Of a DNA stretch of 64,000 nt, positions 39,075-48,153 are shown piece after piece (positions within the stretch are counted from its first letter, which is position 1; every line of letters starts with the position of its first letter). The DNA comes from an uncultured Clostridia bacterium (lineage in GTDB: Bacteria; Bacillota; Clostridia; Christensenellales; Borkfalkiaceae), in contig CAKQWM010000001.1 of NCBI GenBank assembly GCA_934278995.1, positions 62,001-126,000 on the forward strand. The letters run 5' to 3'. The notes below the pieces were generated by a model. That model ran no database searches, was not told the origin of the DNA, and saw nothing but the letters and a program-made list of their open reading frames with translations. The position numbers were made by a program, and so were the translations under genes.

Positions 39075-42000
39075 ATGAAGAAAAAGACTCTTATCATCGT
39101 AATCTGCGCGATTATTGCCGTTTTGGGAATAGGCGGCGGCGCGATTGCGATAATGAATTCAAACGACAATAAGCACGAACATAAGTACGTTACGACCGTT
39201 CACCCCGCAACCTGCACGGAGGACGGCTATACGGAAAAAGTTTGCGAATGCGGTGACAAGATTAAAGAAATCACGGACGTTGCAAAAGGACACGAAGAAT
39301 CCGAACCTGTCATAGAAGAGGTCGCTACTTGTTCAAAAGAAGGACACGGATACGTCGAGTGTACCGTTTGTCATAAAAAAATCCGCGAAGTAACCTTACC
39401 TAAAACTGCTCACTTACAGACGAAAAAAGTCCGTCGCGCGGAATTAAACGCAGATATCGGCAATAAAATTACCGTTCTGGACGAGACTGTATGCGCCGAT
39501 TGCGATGCGGTTATAAGTAAAGAAGAATACCCCGTGACGTTTGCTTCCAAGGTCTTTTCTTACGACGGACAAACTCATTGGTCTGAAATGACCGTAGCAG
39601 GTTTGCCCGACGGATACGATTATTCTCTTTTCGGAAACGAAGACGACGATAAACCCGGCGAATATACGGTAACGGCAACTATAACGTTTGCGGAAGAGCC
39701 TATCTCAAACGGTGTTCTTACAACCACGTACAATATCGTAAAAGACGGCAAGTATCACGACGTTCTTTTCGATTTCGAGGACGGAAGCGGTTATGAAGAT
39801 TATTCTATAGTCGTCCGCGACGGCGATACTATCCCGAGCGATAAATTACCGCAAGTCGAGGAAAGAAATGGTTACAACGCTTTCGGAGGATTCGATATTC
39901 ACGCGGCGATAACCAAAGACGAAAGCATCAGTATGTTATACACGCCCATACCGTACGCCATAAATTATTACTTAAGGCTCGACGGCGCGCGTCATACAAG
40001 CGCTACTCAATACGACGTAGAAACCGAGGTTACGTTGTTCGACGCGTCCACCGACGATATAGCGTATAGTTTTGACGGTTGGTACACGGACGAATCTTAC
40101 GCGACCAAAGTTACGAAAATCGAAAGAGGAACTACGGGGGATCAATACTTTTACGCAAAATGGAAACTCGTCGATTTTGCCGTCAATTTCATTTTAAACG
40201 GCGGAAACGTCAGCCTCAGCGACTATCCCGCAACTTATAACGTGGAAACGGGAGTGGTGCTTCCTTGCAATCCTCAGAAAGAACATTGCAGTTTCGACGG
40301 TTGGTATGAAGACGCTGGGTTTACTAAAAAAGCCGTTCTTACCCCCGGCGGAATGAAAGGCGATAAAAATTTATACGCTAAATGGGTAGTGGCAACCTAT
40401 ACGGTAAGTTACGAACTTAACGGCGGTAATTTTAACGAAAGCGAAACGCCCGTTACCTCTTACGAGTACGGCAGCGCAAGCGTAGAGTTATCGATTCCTT
40501 TTAAAAACGGTTATACTTTCGGCGGTTGGTTTACCGAATCGACTTACGTTAATAAAGTAACCGCCATAGACACCCTATCCGACGGCAACAAGACGTATTA
40601 CGCCAAATGGCAGGCTGTAGTGTATAGGATTACTTATTCTATCGAAGAAGCGGAATTCGATGTCGAATTAAAGACGTCTTATACGATTGAAGAAGAAGTC
40701 ACGTTTCCCGTTCCTAAGGATAACAGAAAAGGTTATAAGTTTATAGGTTGGCGTAAACCGTTTGACACCGAGTATATAACAACGATTCCAAAGGGAACGA
40801 CGGGAGACGTTAAATTGGAAGGTGTTTGGAATCTCGTCGAATATATGATAACCTACGATTACGACGGCGGTAGAGTAACGGACAATAACCCGACGTATTT
40901 TACCATTTTAATGCAGGTAGAAGTGGTATATAAACCGACGAAACAGTATTACGAGTTTATCGGGTGGAGTGGTACCGGAATAACTGACTTGACGAAAAAT
41001 ATTCTCATTGAAAGAGGTAGCGTAGGTAATCGCGAATATAAGGCAAATTGGAAATTGAAAGAATACAAAATCGAATATAGGACGGAGTATGGTTCTAATA
41101 ATCCTGCAAACCCGACGATATATACGGTAGAAAGTGACGAAATAATCTTTTTTGAGCCTATTTCTGACGGACACGTTTTCTTGGGGTGGTATTCTAAGAT
41201 CGACAACAGAGAGGTTAAAGTCGAAAAAATATCCGCACGTTCGTCCGGCGATATCGAAGTTTACGCAAAGTGGGAACATATTCCTTCGGGAGATTGGATT
41301 ATAGACAGAGAACCTTCTTGCAAGACGGAAGGTGAAAAGCACAAAATATGCTCCGTTTGCAATAAAAACTGCTCGTACACTTCGATACCCGTTGACCTGA
41401 GAGTACATAATAACGTTAAACAAAGAAAAGAAAACATTGTATCGCCTAAATGCACGAGTGAGGGTTCGTACGATCTGATAGATTATTGCGAGGATTGCAA
41501 AGCAACTTTAAAAGAAACGCACGTTATTCTTGGAAAAACGGCGCATACTTTCGATTCTTCGGGTAATTGTTTATATTGTGACGCAAAACTGTCAAACGAA
41601 CTTAAATTTGAAAAACGCAATGACTTAGGAGGTTATCAACTCGTCGGCATAGGTGCTTGTACCGATTCTGCGATTGTTATTCCGGATTTTTATGATGGTG
41701 AACCTGTATTAAGAATAGCTGCAAAAGCCTTCTATGAGAATAGCAAGATCAAAAGGGTAGATATGCCCGATACTATTAAGGAAATCGACGAAAACGCTTT
41801 CTACGGGTGTCGCAACTTAACTAATGTAAAATTATCCGGGCAATTAGAAAAAATAGGAAGAAGAGCCTTTTACGACTGCGCGCTTCTTTCAGAAATTGTT
41901 TTCCCAGATACCCTTACGTCGATAGGAATTGAGGCATTTTTAGGTTGCGCGTTTACAAGTATTTCGATTCCTGACAGCGTAATGAGTATCGGCAACCAGG

Positions 42001-42896
42001 CTTTCCGCGGTTGTGCGAACCTTGCAAACGTAAAATTATCTAATAACTCTGAGTATAAATATATTGCCGATGGGATATTTAAAAACTGCACAAATCTTGA
42101 AGAATGCGATATACCTGCCAACGTAATGGGTATAGGATCCGAAGCGTTTTATGCAACCGGGCTGAAAAAAATTATTATCCCCGACGGCGTAACGAGTGTA
42201 GAACAAAGCGCTTTTCAAGATTGCAGTTATATAGAAAGCATAGTTATCGGTAAAGGGCTTAAGGAAATACAAAACTACGCCTTTAGAGTAGCAAGCAAGC
42301 TAAAAACCGTTACATGGAACGCAGAATTTTGTGAAACCAATACAAACACAAAGACTCCGAGTTTCTTCCCTGCAGGTAAATATGTCTTTACTTTCGGTGA
42401 CGGAGTAAAGCATATTCCGTCAGGATTGTTGTATTCGTGTGCTTGGCTTGAGAACATAACTATTTCCGACAGCGTAATTTCGATAGGCAACAACGTATTT
42501 GAAAATACTCAATGGTATAAGAAGCAATCGGACGGTTTAATTTACGCCGGTAAAGTGCTATATAAATACAAGGGTACGATGCCCGAAAATACTTTGATAA
42601 CCGTTAAAGAGGGAACGCTCGGCATGGCGAATATGGCATTTACGGGTTGCAAGACTCTAACGGGCATTATTGTGCCCAAAAGTGTAAAATCAATAGGGTC
42701 GCAGATTTTTAATAATTGTACCTCTCTTACTGCAATTTATGTATCGGGTGACGACTCGCAGGTACAGATGTTTGAAAGTGCCACGTCGGCTACGGTATAT
42801 AAGTATAGTCAAACGGAGCCTGTACAGGAAGGTAACTATTGGCATTATACCGAAGACGGCGTAACACCCGTGATTTGGTCTAAAGAAATCGTATAG
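39075..42896 (+). CDS. Large surface protein with InlB-type and LRR repeats
   Basis: 1273 residues. Residues 5-27 form a signal/anchor helix without lipobox. Residues about 34-115 contain two Cys-pair motifs (HEHKYVTTVHPATCTEDGYTEKVCECG and a CSKEGHGYVECTVCHK unit). About 230-735 hold six Listeria-Bacteroides (InlB B-type) repeats ending in YAKW-like motifs; another Cys-rich unit follows (about 740-845), then LRR_5/BspA-type repeats (about 858-1240) and a C-terminal EGNYWHYTEDGVTPVIW signature shared with the LRR lipoproteins at 2.8-6.2 kb. No LPXTG. Probably an exposed adhesion or matrix protein. AGGAG precedes the ATG. It may be regulated by the divergent XRE protein. Enclosed by two identical terminators. 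Confidence 0.88.
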   Translation: MKKKTLIIVICAIIAVLGIGGGAIAIMNSNDNKHEHKYVTTVHPATCTEDGYTEKVCECGDKIKEITDVAKGHEESEPVIEEVATCSKEGHGYVECTVCHKKIREVTLPKTAHLQTKKVRRAELNADIGNKITVLDETVCADCDAVISKEEYPVTFASKVFSYDGQTHWSEMTVAGLPDGYDYSLFGNEDDDKPGEYTVTATITFAEEPISNGVLTTTYNIVKDGKYHDVLFDFEDGSGYEDYSIVVRDGDTIPSDKLPQVEERNGYNAFGGFDIHAAITKDESISMLYTPIPYAINYYLRLDGARHTSATQYDVETEVTLFDASTDDIAYSFDGWYTDESYATKVTKIERGTTGDQYFYAKWKLVDFAVNFILNGGNVSLSDYPATYNVETGVVLPCNPQKEHCSFDGWYEDAGFTKKAVLTPGGMKGDKNLYAKWVVATYTVSYELNGGNFNESETPVTSYEYGSASVELSIPFKNGYTFGGWFTESTYVNKVTAIDTLSDGNKTYYAKWQAVVYRITYSIEEAEFDVELKTSYTIEEEVTFPVPKDNRKGYKFIGWRKPFDTEYITTIPKGTTGDVKLEGVWNLVEYMITYDYDGGRVTDNNPTYFTILMQVEVVYKPTKQYYEFIGWSGTGITDLTKNILIERGSVGNREYKANWKLKEYKIEYRTEYGSNNPANPTIYTVESDEIIFFEPISDGHVFLGWYSKIDNREVKVEKISARSSGDIEVYAKWEHIPSGDWIIDREPSCKTEGEKHKICSVCNKNCSYTSIPVDLRVHNNVKQRKENIVSPKCTSEGSYDLIDYCEDCKATLKETHVILGKTAHTFDSSGNCLYCDAKLSNELKFEKRNDLGGYQLVGIGACTDSAIVIPDFYDGEPVLRIAAKAFYENSKIKRVDMPDTIKEIDENAFYGCRNLTNVKLSGQLEKIGRRAFYDCALLSEIVFPDTLTSIGIEAFLGCAFTSISIPDSVMSIGNQAFRGCANLANVKLSNNSEYKYIADGIFKNCTNLEECDIPANVMGIGSEAFYATGLKKIIIPDGVTSVEQSAFQDCSYIESIVIGKGLKEIQNYAFRVASKLKTVTWNAEFCETNTNTKTPSFFPAGKYVFTFGDGVKHIPSGLLYSCAWLENITISDSVISIGNNVFENTQWYKKQSDGLIYAGKVLYKYKGTMPENTLITVKEGTLGMANMAFTGCKTLTGIIVPKSVKSIGSQIFNNCTSLTAIYVSGDDSQVQMFESATSATVYKYSQTEPVQEGNYWHYTEDGVTPVIWSKEIV

Positions 42897-42938
42897 TCAA
42901 TCTTGACTTTTGATACAGTCAAGTAATTTAAAAAACTT

Positions 42939-42969
42939 AAAAGCCGTCGAAATTTTGACGGCTTTTTTT
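42939..42969 (+). terminator. Terminator after the surface protein
   Basis: 31 bases identical to the hpt terminator at 38446-38476. Confidence 0.9.
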
Positions 42970-43133
42970 GTTGCGTTTTTAGGTTGCTATATTATTTTGA
43001 TATGTCGTACAACGTTATTTTATACGACGCGTTTTATTTACGTCGGGTTAATTTTAAACACATAGTAATTTTTGGAATTTTTAAAAAGTCGGGCTATAAG
43101 CCCGTTAAACAAGTATTTTTAATAATAAAAGTA

Positions 43134-43162
43134 AAAATTACCGCAAAATTTGCGGTAATTTT
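43134..43162. terminator. Bidirectional hairpin terminator
   Basis: AAAATTACCGC / GCGGTAATTTT, loop of 7 bases, A and T runs on both sides. Lies between the surface gene and the convergent queT. Confidence 0.75.
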
Positions 43163-43303
43163 ATTTATAAAAAACGAAAAGCGTTAATTTTTTAAACGGC
43201 ATAAATTGCTCAAAGCGGTTTTATTAAAAAACGCTTTTTCTATTCGTTAAGCAAAAAACGTATTTGTTATTCATTAAAAAAGAAAGCGCCTTTTCGGTTC
43301 GTT

Positions 43304-43804
43304 TTATTGTTTTAGTCTTAATTTTTCCGAAATTTTTACGACCGCAAAGTACAAAAGAGGACCTAAAACGCATATAACGACGGCTTGACCGAGTAAAACC
43401 GAAGAGGCGTTATACAGGTAGGTTACGAAAGTATCGCTTACCGCCATAAAAGTAAAGGGTACTATTATTGCGTTTATAAATATAGGGGGAAGGATTCCGA
43501 GAATTATTTTCGGGATGGTTTTCGTAATTTTTTTACCGATAAACGCAGTAATAAGCGACGCTATAAAAGTAGCCAACGTTCCCAAAACCAGGTCTATAGG
43601 CCCGTTAACGCTAAATATATTTGCGATAAAGCAACCTATCGTAAGTCCTATAGCGGTTTCGGGAAATATAAGCGGTAAGACGGTTAACGCCTCGGATACG
43701 CGAAACTGTAAAACCCCGTAAGATATAGGGGCAAGGGCAATGGTCAAAAGGGCGTATAAAGCGCCGGTAACGCCCGCCCTAGCCAAAGATTTTGCGGTGG
43801 TCAA
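43304..43804 (-). CDS. queT: QueT-type ECF transporter substrate-binding subunit
   Basis: 166 residues from a TTG at 43804, preferred because GGGAGG lies 5 bases upstream; an ATG at 43843 lacks a ribosome-binding site and would put a 7-bp GC hairpin inside the gene. Five to six membrane helices; ARAGVTGALYALLTIALAPISYGVLQFRVSEALTVLPLIFPETAIGLTIGCFIAN is the QueT pattern. It is the S component for uptake of a queuosine precursor (preQ0/preQ1) and works with a shared EcfAA'T module not present here. Downstream of the DUF378 gene, probably co-transcribed. I did not find a preQ1 riboswitch motif. Confidence 0.85.
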   Translation of the reverse strand: MTTAKSLARAGVTGALYALLTIALAPISYGVLQFRVSEALTVLPLIFPETAIGLTIGCFIANIFSVNGPIDLVLGTLATFIASLITAFIGKKITKTIPKIILGILPPIFINAIIVPFTFMAVSDTFVTYLYNASSVLLGQAVVICVLGPLLYFAVVKISEKLRLKQ

Positions 43805-43846
43805 AATATCCTCCCGACGCCCGAAAAAAAGGCGGGGCGTCATTCG

Positions 43847-44056
43847 TCAGTTGATTTTTTTAAACGGATTAAAGGCTATCATAAAATAAATAACCCATAG
43901 CGACGCAAGCCCGACAAGAACGTAAATTATTCTCGAAACTATCGACGCAGCACCGAATATAGCGCCTACGAGATTAAACGAAAACAATCCTATCAAAAGC
44001 CAGTTCAAAGCGCCGACTATTACTAAAATAAACGATATCAGGGTAGTAATTTTCAT
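43847..44056 (-). CDS. DUF378-family small membrane protein
   Basis: 69 residues from the ATG at 44056, with GAGGAGG 8 bases upstream. Two transmembrane helices; the GALNWLLIGLFSFNLVGAIFG segment is diagnostic of DUF378. Function unknown. 42 bp upstream of the queT start, with a GC hairpin (GACGCCC/GGGCGTC) between them. Confidence 0.85.
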   Translation of the reverse strand: MKITTLISFILVIVGALNWLLIGLFSFNLVGAIFGAASIVSRIIYVLVGLASLWVIYFMIAFNPFKKIN

Positions 44057-44120
44057 TTTCCGCACCTCCTCGAAAAAAGTTTGCGTAAAACAAAAAGTTT
44101 TTATACCCCGAAACTTGCGG

Positions 44121-44384
44121 TTACTGTTTTATTTGTTCGATAACAAGATAATCGTAATCGACGGTTTCGACGAAATCGGACGGAACGAATTTTACGTAAT
44201 TGAATTTGGCAAAATTAAAGATGCTGTCCTTGATGACTAAAGGCGTAGGGGAATCGAGTTCGTGACAAAGGCGCGAAACGTAATCGAAAAACAACGAATA
44301 ATCAAGTTTATCCGTGTAAACGTTAAGCGTCGCGTGCTTTAAAATTTTATGCTGTTTGTAAGTTTTTGCCCAAAGTTTAATCAT
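44121..44384 (-). CDS. Conserved-type hypothetical protein
   Basis: 87 residues, no recognised domain. MIKLWAKTYKQHKILKHATL with a later DYVSRLCHELDSPTPLVIKDSIFNFAKFNYVKFVPSDFVETVDYDYLVIEQIKQ: mixed strand/helix, soluble. No strong ribosome-binding site. Codon pattern and amino-acid balance look like a real gene. Upstream of and co-directional with DUF378 and queT. Confidence 0.6.
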   Translation of the reverse strand: MIKLWAKTYKQHKILKHATLNVYTDKLDYSLFFDYVSRLCHELDSPTPLVIKDSIFNFAKFNYVKFVPSDFVETVDYDYLVIEQIKQ

Positions 44385-45109
44385 CGTTCGTTTTTGAAAA
44401 ATCCGTTTCGTCGTTATTTTAATTATTCGCCCTCAGGTCTGTTTTTATAGTAGTCGTAAACCCGAAAAGCGGGCGTATAGGTCGATTATCGCATTGTTTT
44501 TATAAAAAGTTTGTAAAAACCGTTGCTACTACGCAGGAAACGTTCGGTCGAGTCTTACGTATGATTATTTTACACGTGAAATTCGATTTTGTCCACGATT
44601 TTATATAAGTAAATCAAAAAAACGAATATTACGCCGATAAGTATATCCGCATAATCGCTTTATTGCGAATAGGCGGCGTTGTCGCTTGCGGAAAATCGCG
44701 TTTACTTGCGCCCGGTTGACACTTTCCGTCGTTTCCGCGTATAAATCCGTTCCGCCGGTAAAATCGACCGAATTATCGTAACGAATTTATACTCCGCCGA
44801 CGCAAGGCGGCGTCTTCTTTTACGAAGGGAAACAACGATTTGTAAATCAAACCGTCCGCCTGATCGACAAGCGGCGACGGGGGCTATATTATTTCGTATC
44901 GGATATGGTCGCTTCAAATAAGGTTTACGGGCTTATAAGTCTGCCTATACGCCCGTTATCGGCCGATTTGATATAATTTTGCGGGGATTGTCGAAAAAAC
45001 GTAAGAGCCTCCGAATTATAATTCGGGGGCTGTCGCAAAAAACGCGATGCCCCCGAATTTCGTATATTATTTTCGTGCATTACCTTTTGATAGAAGTACA
45101 AGCGAGAGG
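44385..45109. other. Long intergenic region
   Basis: 725 bp without a convincing gene. It holds one exact GGGCTTATA word (44929-44937) with an imperfect inverted partner nearby, and GCCTCCGAATTATAATTCGGGGGC (45007-45030), whose right arm can alternatively pair with CCCCCGAATT at 45050. On the minus strand these could terminate the ABC transporter gene. Confidence 0.5.
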
Positions 45110-47773
45110 TTATTCGCTTCTGAGCGCGATAACGGGATCGCGTTTCGCGGCGAATTTTGCGGGGATAAGTCCCGATAAAACGGTTAAAAGAACGCTTATG
45201 CCTATCAGTATGAAAGCCCCCGAAACCGGAAGCGCCGCAACGTTCGTAAGCCCCGACAATCCGGTAATTACGAGGTTTATCGGGAAGTTAAGCACTATAG
45301 TCAGCAGTATGCCGAAAAGCCCCGCGGCAAGCCCGATGATAAAAGTTTCGGCAATGAACATTCTCGAAATGTCCCGCTTGGAAGCGCCGACCGAGCGCAG
45401 TACGCCGATTTCCTTCGTGCGTTCGATTACCGAAATGTAGGTGATAACGCCTATCATGATGGACGAAACCAAAAGAGAAATGGAAACGAAAGCAATCAAA
45501 ACGTAGGTTACCGCGTTTATGATGGTCGTAATCGATTCCATCATAAGCCCCATATAGTCGGTGTATTTGATGCGGTATTTTTCTTCCGCCCGGGCGTTAT
45601 ACTCGTCGATAATTTTAACGACGGAGTTTTTAGCCTCGAAAGAAGTGGGATAAATAAGAATCCTCGACGGCTTGTTTTCGTCGAAATAACCGACTTTTAC
45701 GGCGGTTTCGGCGTATTGCTGTCCGTTTACGCCGGGGTTTTGCGGCGTTCCTAAAACGTTAAAATAGAAATTTGTATCGAGTTCGACCTTGTATAGATAA
45801 TCTTTTACTATCTGTGACGCCAGAATTTGCCCTTTAACGGCAGAACTTAGCGCGGGGGTATAGCAAACCGATCCGGTAAGACAACCCGCCGAAACGCCCC
45901 TTTTAAGGCGTAAAACGCCAACTATTTTCAACTCCCGCGTGTTTTCCGAGTTTATGAACGCGTTAAACTCCTCGTTCGTCTTCTCCGTCCAGAAGTTACA
46001 TTTATCCACAAGTTCGGCTCCGAATTCGGAAGAAGGGAGTTTTGCGTAACTTCCGTCCTCGTTTTCGAGGCGCTTATAATGATCGGGCGTGGTTGCTACT
46101 TTATAAGTCGTTCCGATGATTTTTGAAAAATCGACGCCGTTATAATAAACTTCGCTTCTTTTGCAACCTAAAAATTCTTCTATTTCCTCGTCGGTTTTGG
46201 TCTGATTGAAGAGGGTAAGCATCATCTTATAGAATATCCAACGGATATCGTTGTCGTTCATAAGCCCCATGTTGTATAAATCGAGGTCGCTTACCTGATT
46301 GTAACTGTCAACGACCAGAACGGCTTCGTTTTCTTTCGCGGCGAATTTTCCCGAAAGCAAATCGTACTGTTCGGTGATAAGACTTTGGTTATCGATAAGT
46401 TCCGAAAACGTCGTCTGGCTTTTCAGCATTTTTGTGTACATTTCGTAGTACGTATTAAGTTGCGCTTCCTGCTCCGAAGTTAGCGGATAGTTAAGGACTT
46501 CGCTCATTTTGGGTACTTGCAGTGGATAAAGCCTGCGAGTTTGTTCGGTCGCCGCGTTGTTGCCGTAAATTTCGAGAGTATAGCCGTAAGTATAAGATAT
46601 CGCGCTTATTATATCGCTGCAATCGTTCGTTGCGGTGTATTCCTTGAGGTATTTTGAAAATTCCGTCAAATCGTTCGTTTCGTACATGCCCGCAAAATTC
46701 GTTACCATATCGGAAATGAGATTTTGCGACGTAACTTTATCGTCGTCGGGGAATTTAGGCACGCCGCGGTCGCCCGTATTAAGCACGCTCGTTATAAGCG
46801 ACGCTGAACCCGCCGGATTAACCCCTTGAGAAGAAATCGTTACGGGGTAATTTGCCAAAGTATCTCTCTGAATGTCTTGTATGTAAGCGTTGAAACCCGT
46901 CGAAAGCGAAAGTATCAGCGCTATACCTATTATGCCGACCGAACCGGCAATCGAGGTAAGAATGGTTCTTGCTTTTTTGCTCAAAAGATTATTAAGACTT
47001 AACGAAAAAGCCGTTAACAGGCTCATAGACGCCTTTTTCGACGATCTTTCCTTCTGTTTTTTCGGAAGACTTTCCGAGGCTTCAAACTCTTCTTCCGTGT
47101 ACGGAAGGGTGTCCCCGATGACCTTTCCGTCGAAAAGGTTTATGATCCTCGAAGAATATTTATAAGCAAGGGCTTCGTTGTGCGTAACCATTATTACGAG
47201 CCTTGTTTTGGAAAGTTCGCTTAAAATTTCCATAACCTGAACGCTCGTTTCGCTGTCCAGAGCGCCGGTAGGCTCGTCCGCTAAAATTATTTCGGGATCG
47301 TTTACTATAGCCCTTGCGATGGCAACCCTCTGCATCTGCCCGCCCGAAAGTTGATTAGGCATTTTTTTAGCCTGATCTTTAAGCCCGACGGACTCGAGCG
47401 CTTTAAGGGCTTTTTCCGCGCGTTTTTCACGCGGGACGCCCGAAAGGGTAAGAGCAAGTTCGACGTTTTTTATTACCGACTGGTGGGGGATAAGATTGTA
47501 ACTTTGAAAAACAAAGCCTATTGAATGATTTCTGTAGTCGTCCCAATCCCTGTCGGTAAAATCTTTCGTGGATTTCCCTTCGATTTTAAGATCGCCGTCC
47601 GTGTATTTGTCAAGCCCGCCGATAATATTGAGCATGGTTGTTTTACCGCAGCCCGACGGACCTAAAACGGAAACGAATTCGCTGTTTCTGAAATTTAAAC
47701 TTACGCCCTTCAAGGCGTGTACGACGGTATCTCCCTGACCGTAATCTTTAAATATATTTTTCAAAGTTAACAT
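45110..47773 (-). CDS. MacB-like ABC transporter, fused ATPase and FtsX-type permease
   Basis: 887 residues from the ATG at 47773 (GAGAGAGG 6 bases upstream). ATPase domain about 1-235: Walker A GPSGCGKTT, signature LSGGQMQR, Walker B IILADEPTGALDS, H loop VTHNEA. Permease: first helix at about 285 (TILTSIAGSVGIIGIALILSLS), a long extracytoplasmic region (about 310-750), then three C-terminal helices from about 765 with the FtsX/MacB pattern YISVIERTKEIGVLRSVGASKRDI. Such type VII transporters export peptides or lipids or act mechanically, or confer antimicrobial-peptide resistance. No partner membrane-fusion or sensor gene nearby; substrate unknown. Confidence 0.88.
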   Translation of the reverse strand: MLTLKNIFKDYGQGDTVVHALKGVSLNFRNSEFVSVLGPSGCGKTTMLNIIGGLDKYTDGDLKIEGKSTKDFTDRDWDDYRNHSIGFVFQSYNLIPHQSVIKNVELALTLSGVPREKRAEKALKALESVGLKDQAKKMPNQLSGGQMQRVAIARAIVNDPEIILADEPTGALDSETSVQVMEILSELSKTRLVIMVTHNEALAYKYSSRIINLFDGKVIGDTLPYTEEEFEASESLPKKQKERSSKKASMSLLTAFSLSLNNLLSKKARTILTSIAGSVGIIGIALILSLSTGFNAYIQDIQRDTLANYPVTISSQGVNPAGSASLITSVLNTGDRGVPKFPDDDKVTSQNLISDMVTNFAGMYETNDLTEFSKYLKEYTATNDCSDIISAISYTYGYTLEIYGNNAATEQTRRLYPLQVPKMSEVLNYPLTSEQEAQLNTYYEMYTKMLKSQTTFSELIDNQSLITEQYDLLSGKFAAKENEAVLVVDSYNQVSDLDLYNMGLMNDNDIRWIFYKMMLTLFNQTKTDEEIEEFLGCKRSEVYYNGVDFSKIIGTTYKVATTPDHYKRLENEDGSYAKLPSSEFGAELVDKCNFWTEKTNEEFNAFINSENTRELKIVGVLRLKRGVSAGCLTGSVCYTPALSSAVKGQILASQIVKDYLYKVELDTNFYFNVLGTPQNPGVNGQQYAETAVKVGYFDENKPSRILIYPTSFEAKNSVVKIIDEYNARAEEKYRIKYTDYMGLMMESITTIINAVTYVLIAFVSISLLVSSIMIGVITYISVIERTKEIGVLRSVGASKRDISRMFIAETFIIGLAAGLFGILLTIVLNFPINLVITGLSGLTNVAALPVSGAFILIGISVLLTVLSGLIPAKFAAKRDPVIALRSE

Positions 47774-48153
47774 GATAGGCCTCTCTCGCCCGCGCCCGAT
47801 AAACACGATAAAACGTGCCGACGCCGGACGCTTTAAAAACGTTTTGCGATGTATATATCAGTAAATATATCACTTATTTGTCAAAAACGTGTGATAAAAA
47901 TTCAAAAAAGTAAAAAAACCTCGGCAGAAAAAACGTTGCCTTGGAGCATAAAAACGCCCCGATTTTTATCTGAAAAACCAAATAACGCGCGAACTTTCGG
48001 TAATTTACAATAAAAAACCCGCTATAAGCCCGTTTAAAGCCTTTTTAACGGCATAACGAAAAAACGCATCTGATTTTTCGGACAGTAAAAACGGGCTATG
48101 GCGCGAATTTTGATAAAAGTCCGCCGATAAGCCCGTTAATTCGATAGATAAAG
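47774..48153. other. Intergenic region with GGGCTTATA palindromes
   Basis: No gene. One exact GGGCTATAAGCCCG-type palindrome (around 48018-48032, imperfect left arm) and a variant GATAAGCCCGTTAA (48126-48139). Probably terminator-like; upstream part carries the ABC transporter promoter (TGATATATTTACTGAT region). Confidence 0.4.

Noticed and set aside
42984..43187. 67-codon plus-strand frame
   Set aside because: No ribosome-binding site, runs through a GGGCTATAAGCCC palindrome and into a terminator.
43805..43900. preQ1 riboswitch upstream of queT
   Set aside because: The hairpin lacks the preQ1-I tail and A-rich pseudoknot features, and I cannot fit preQ1-II.
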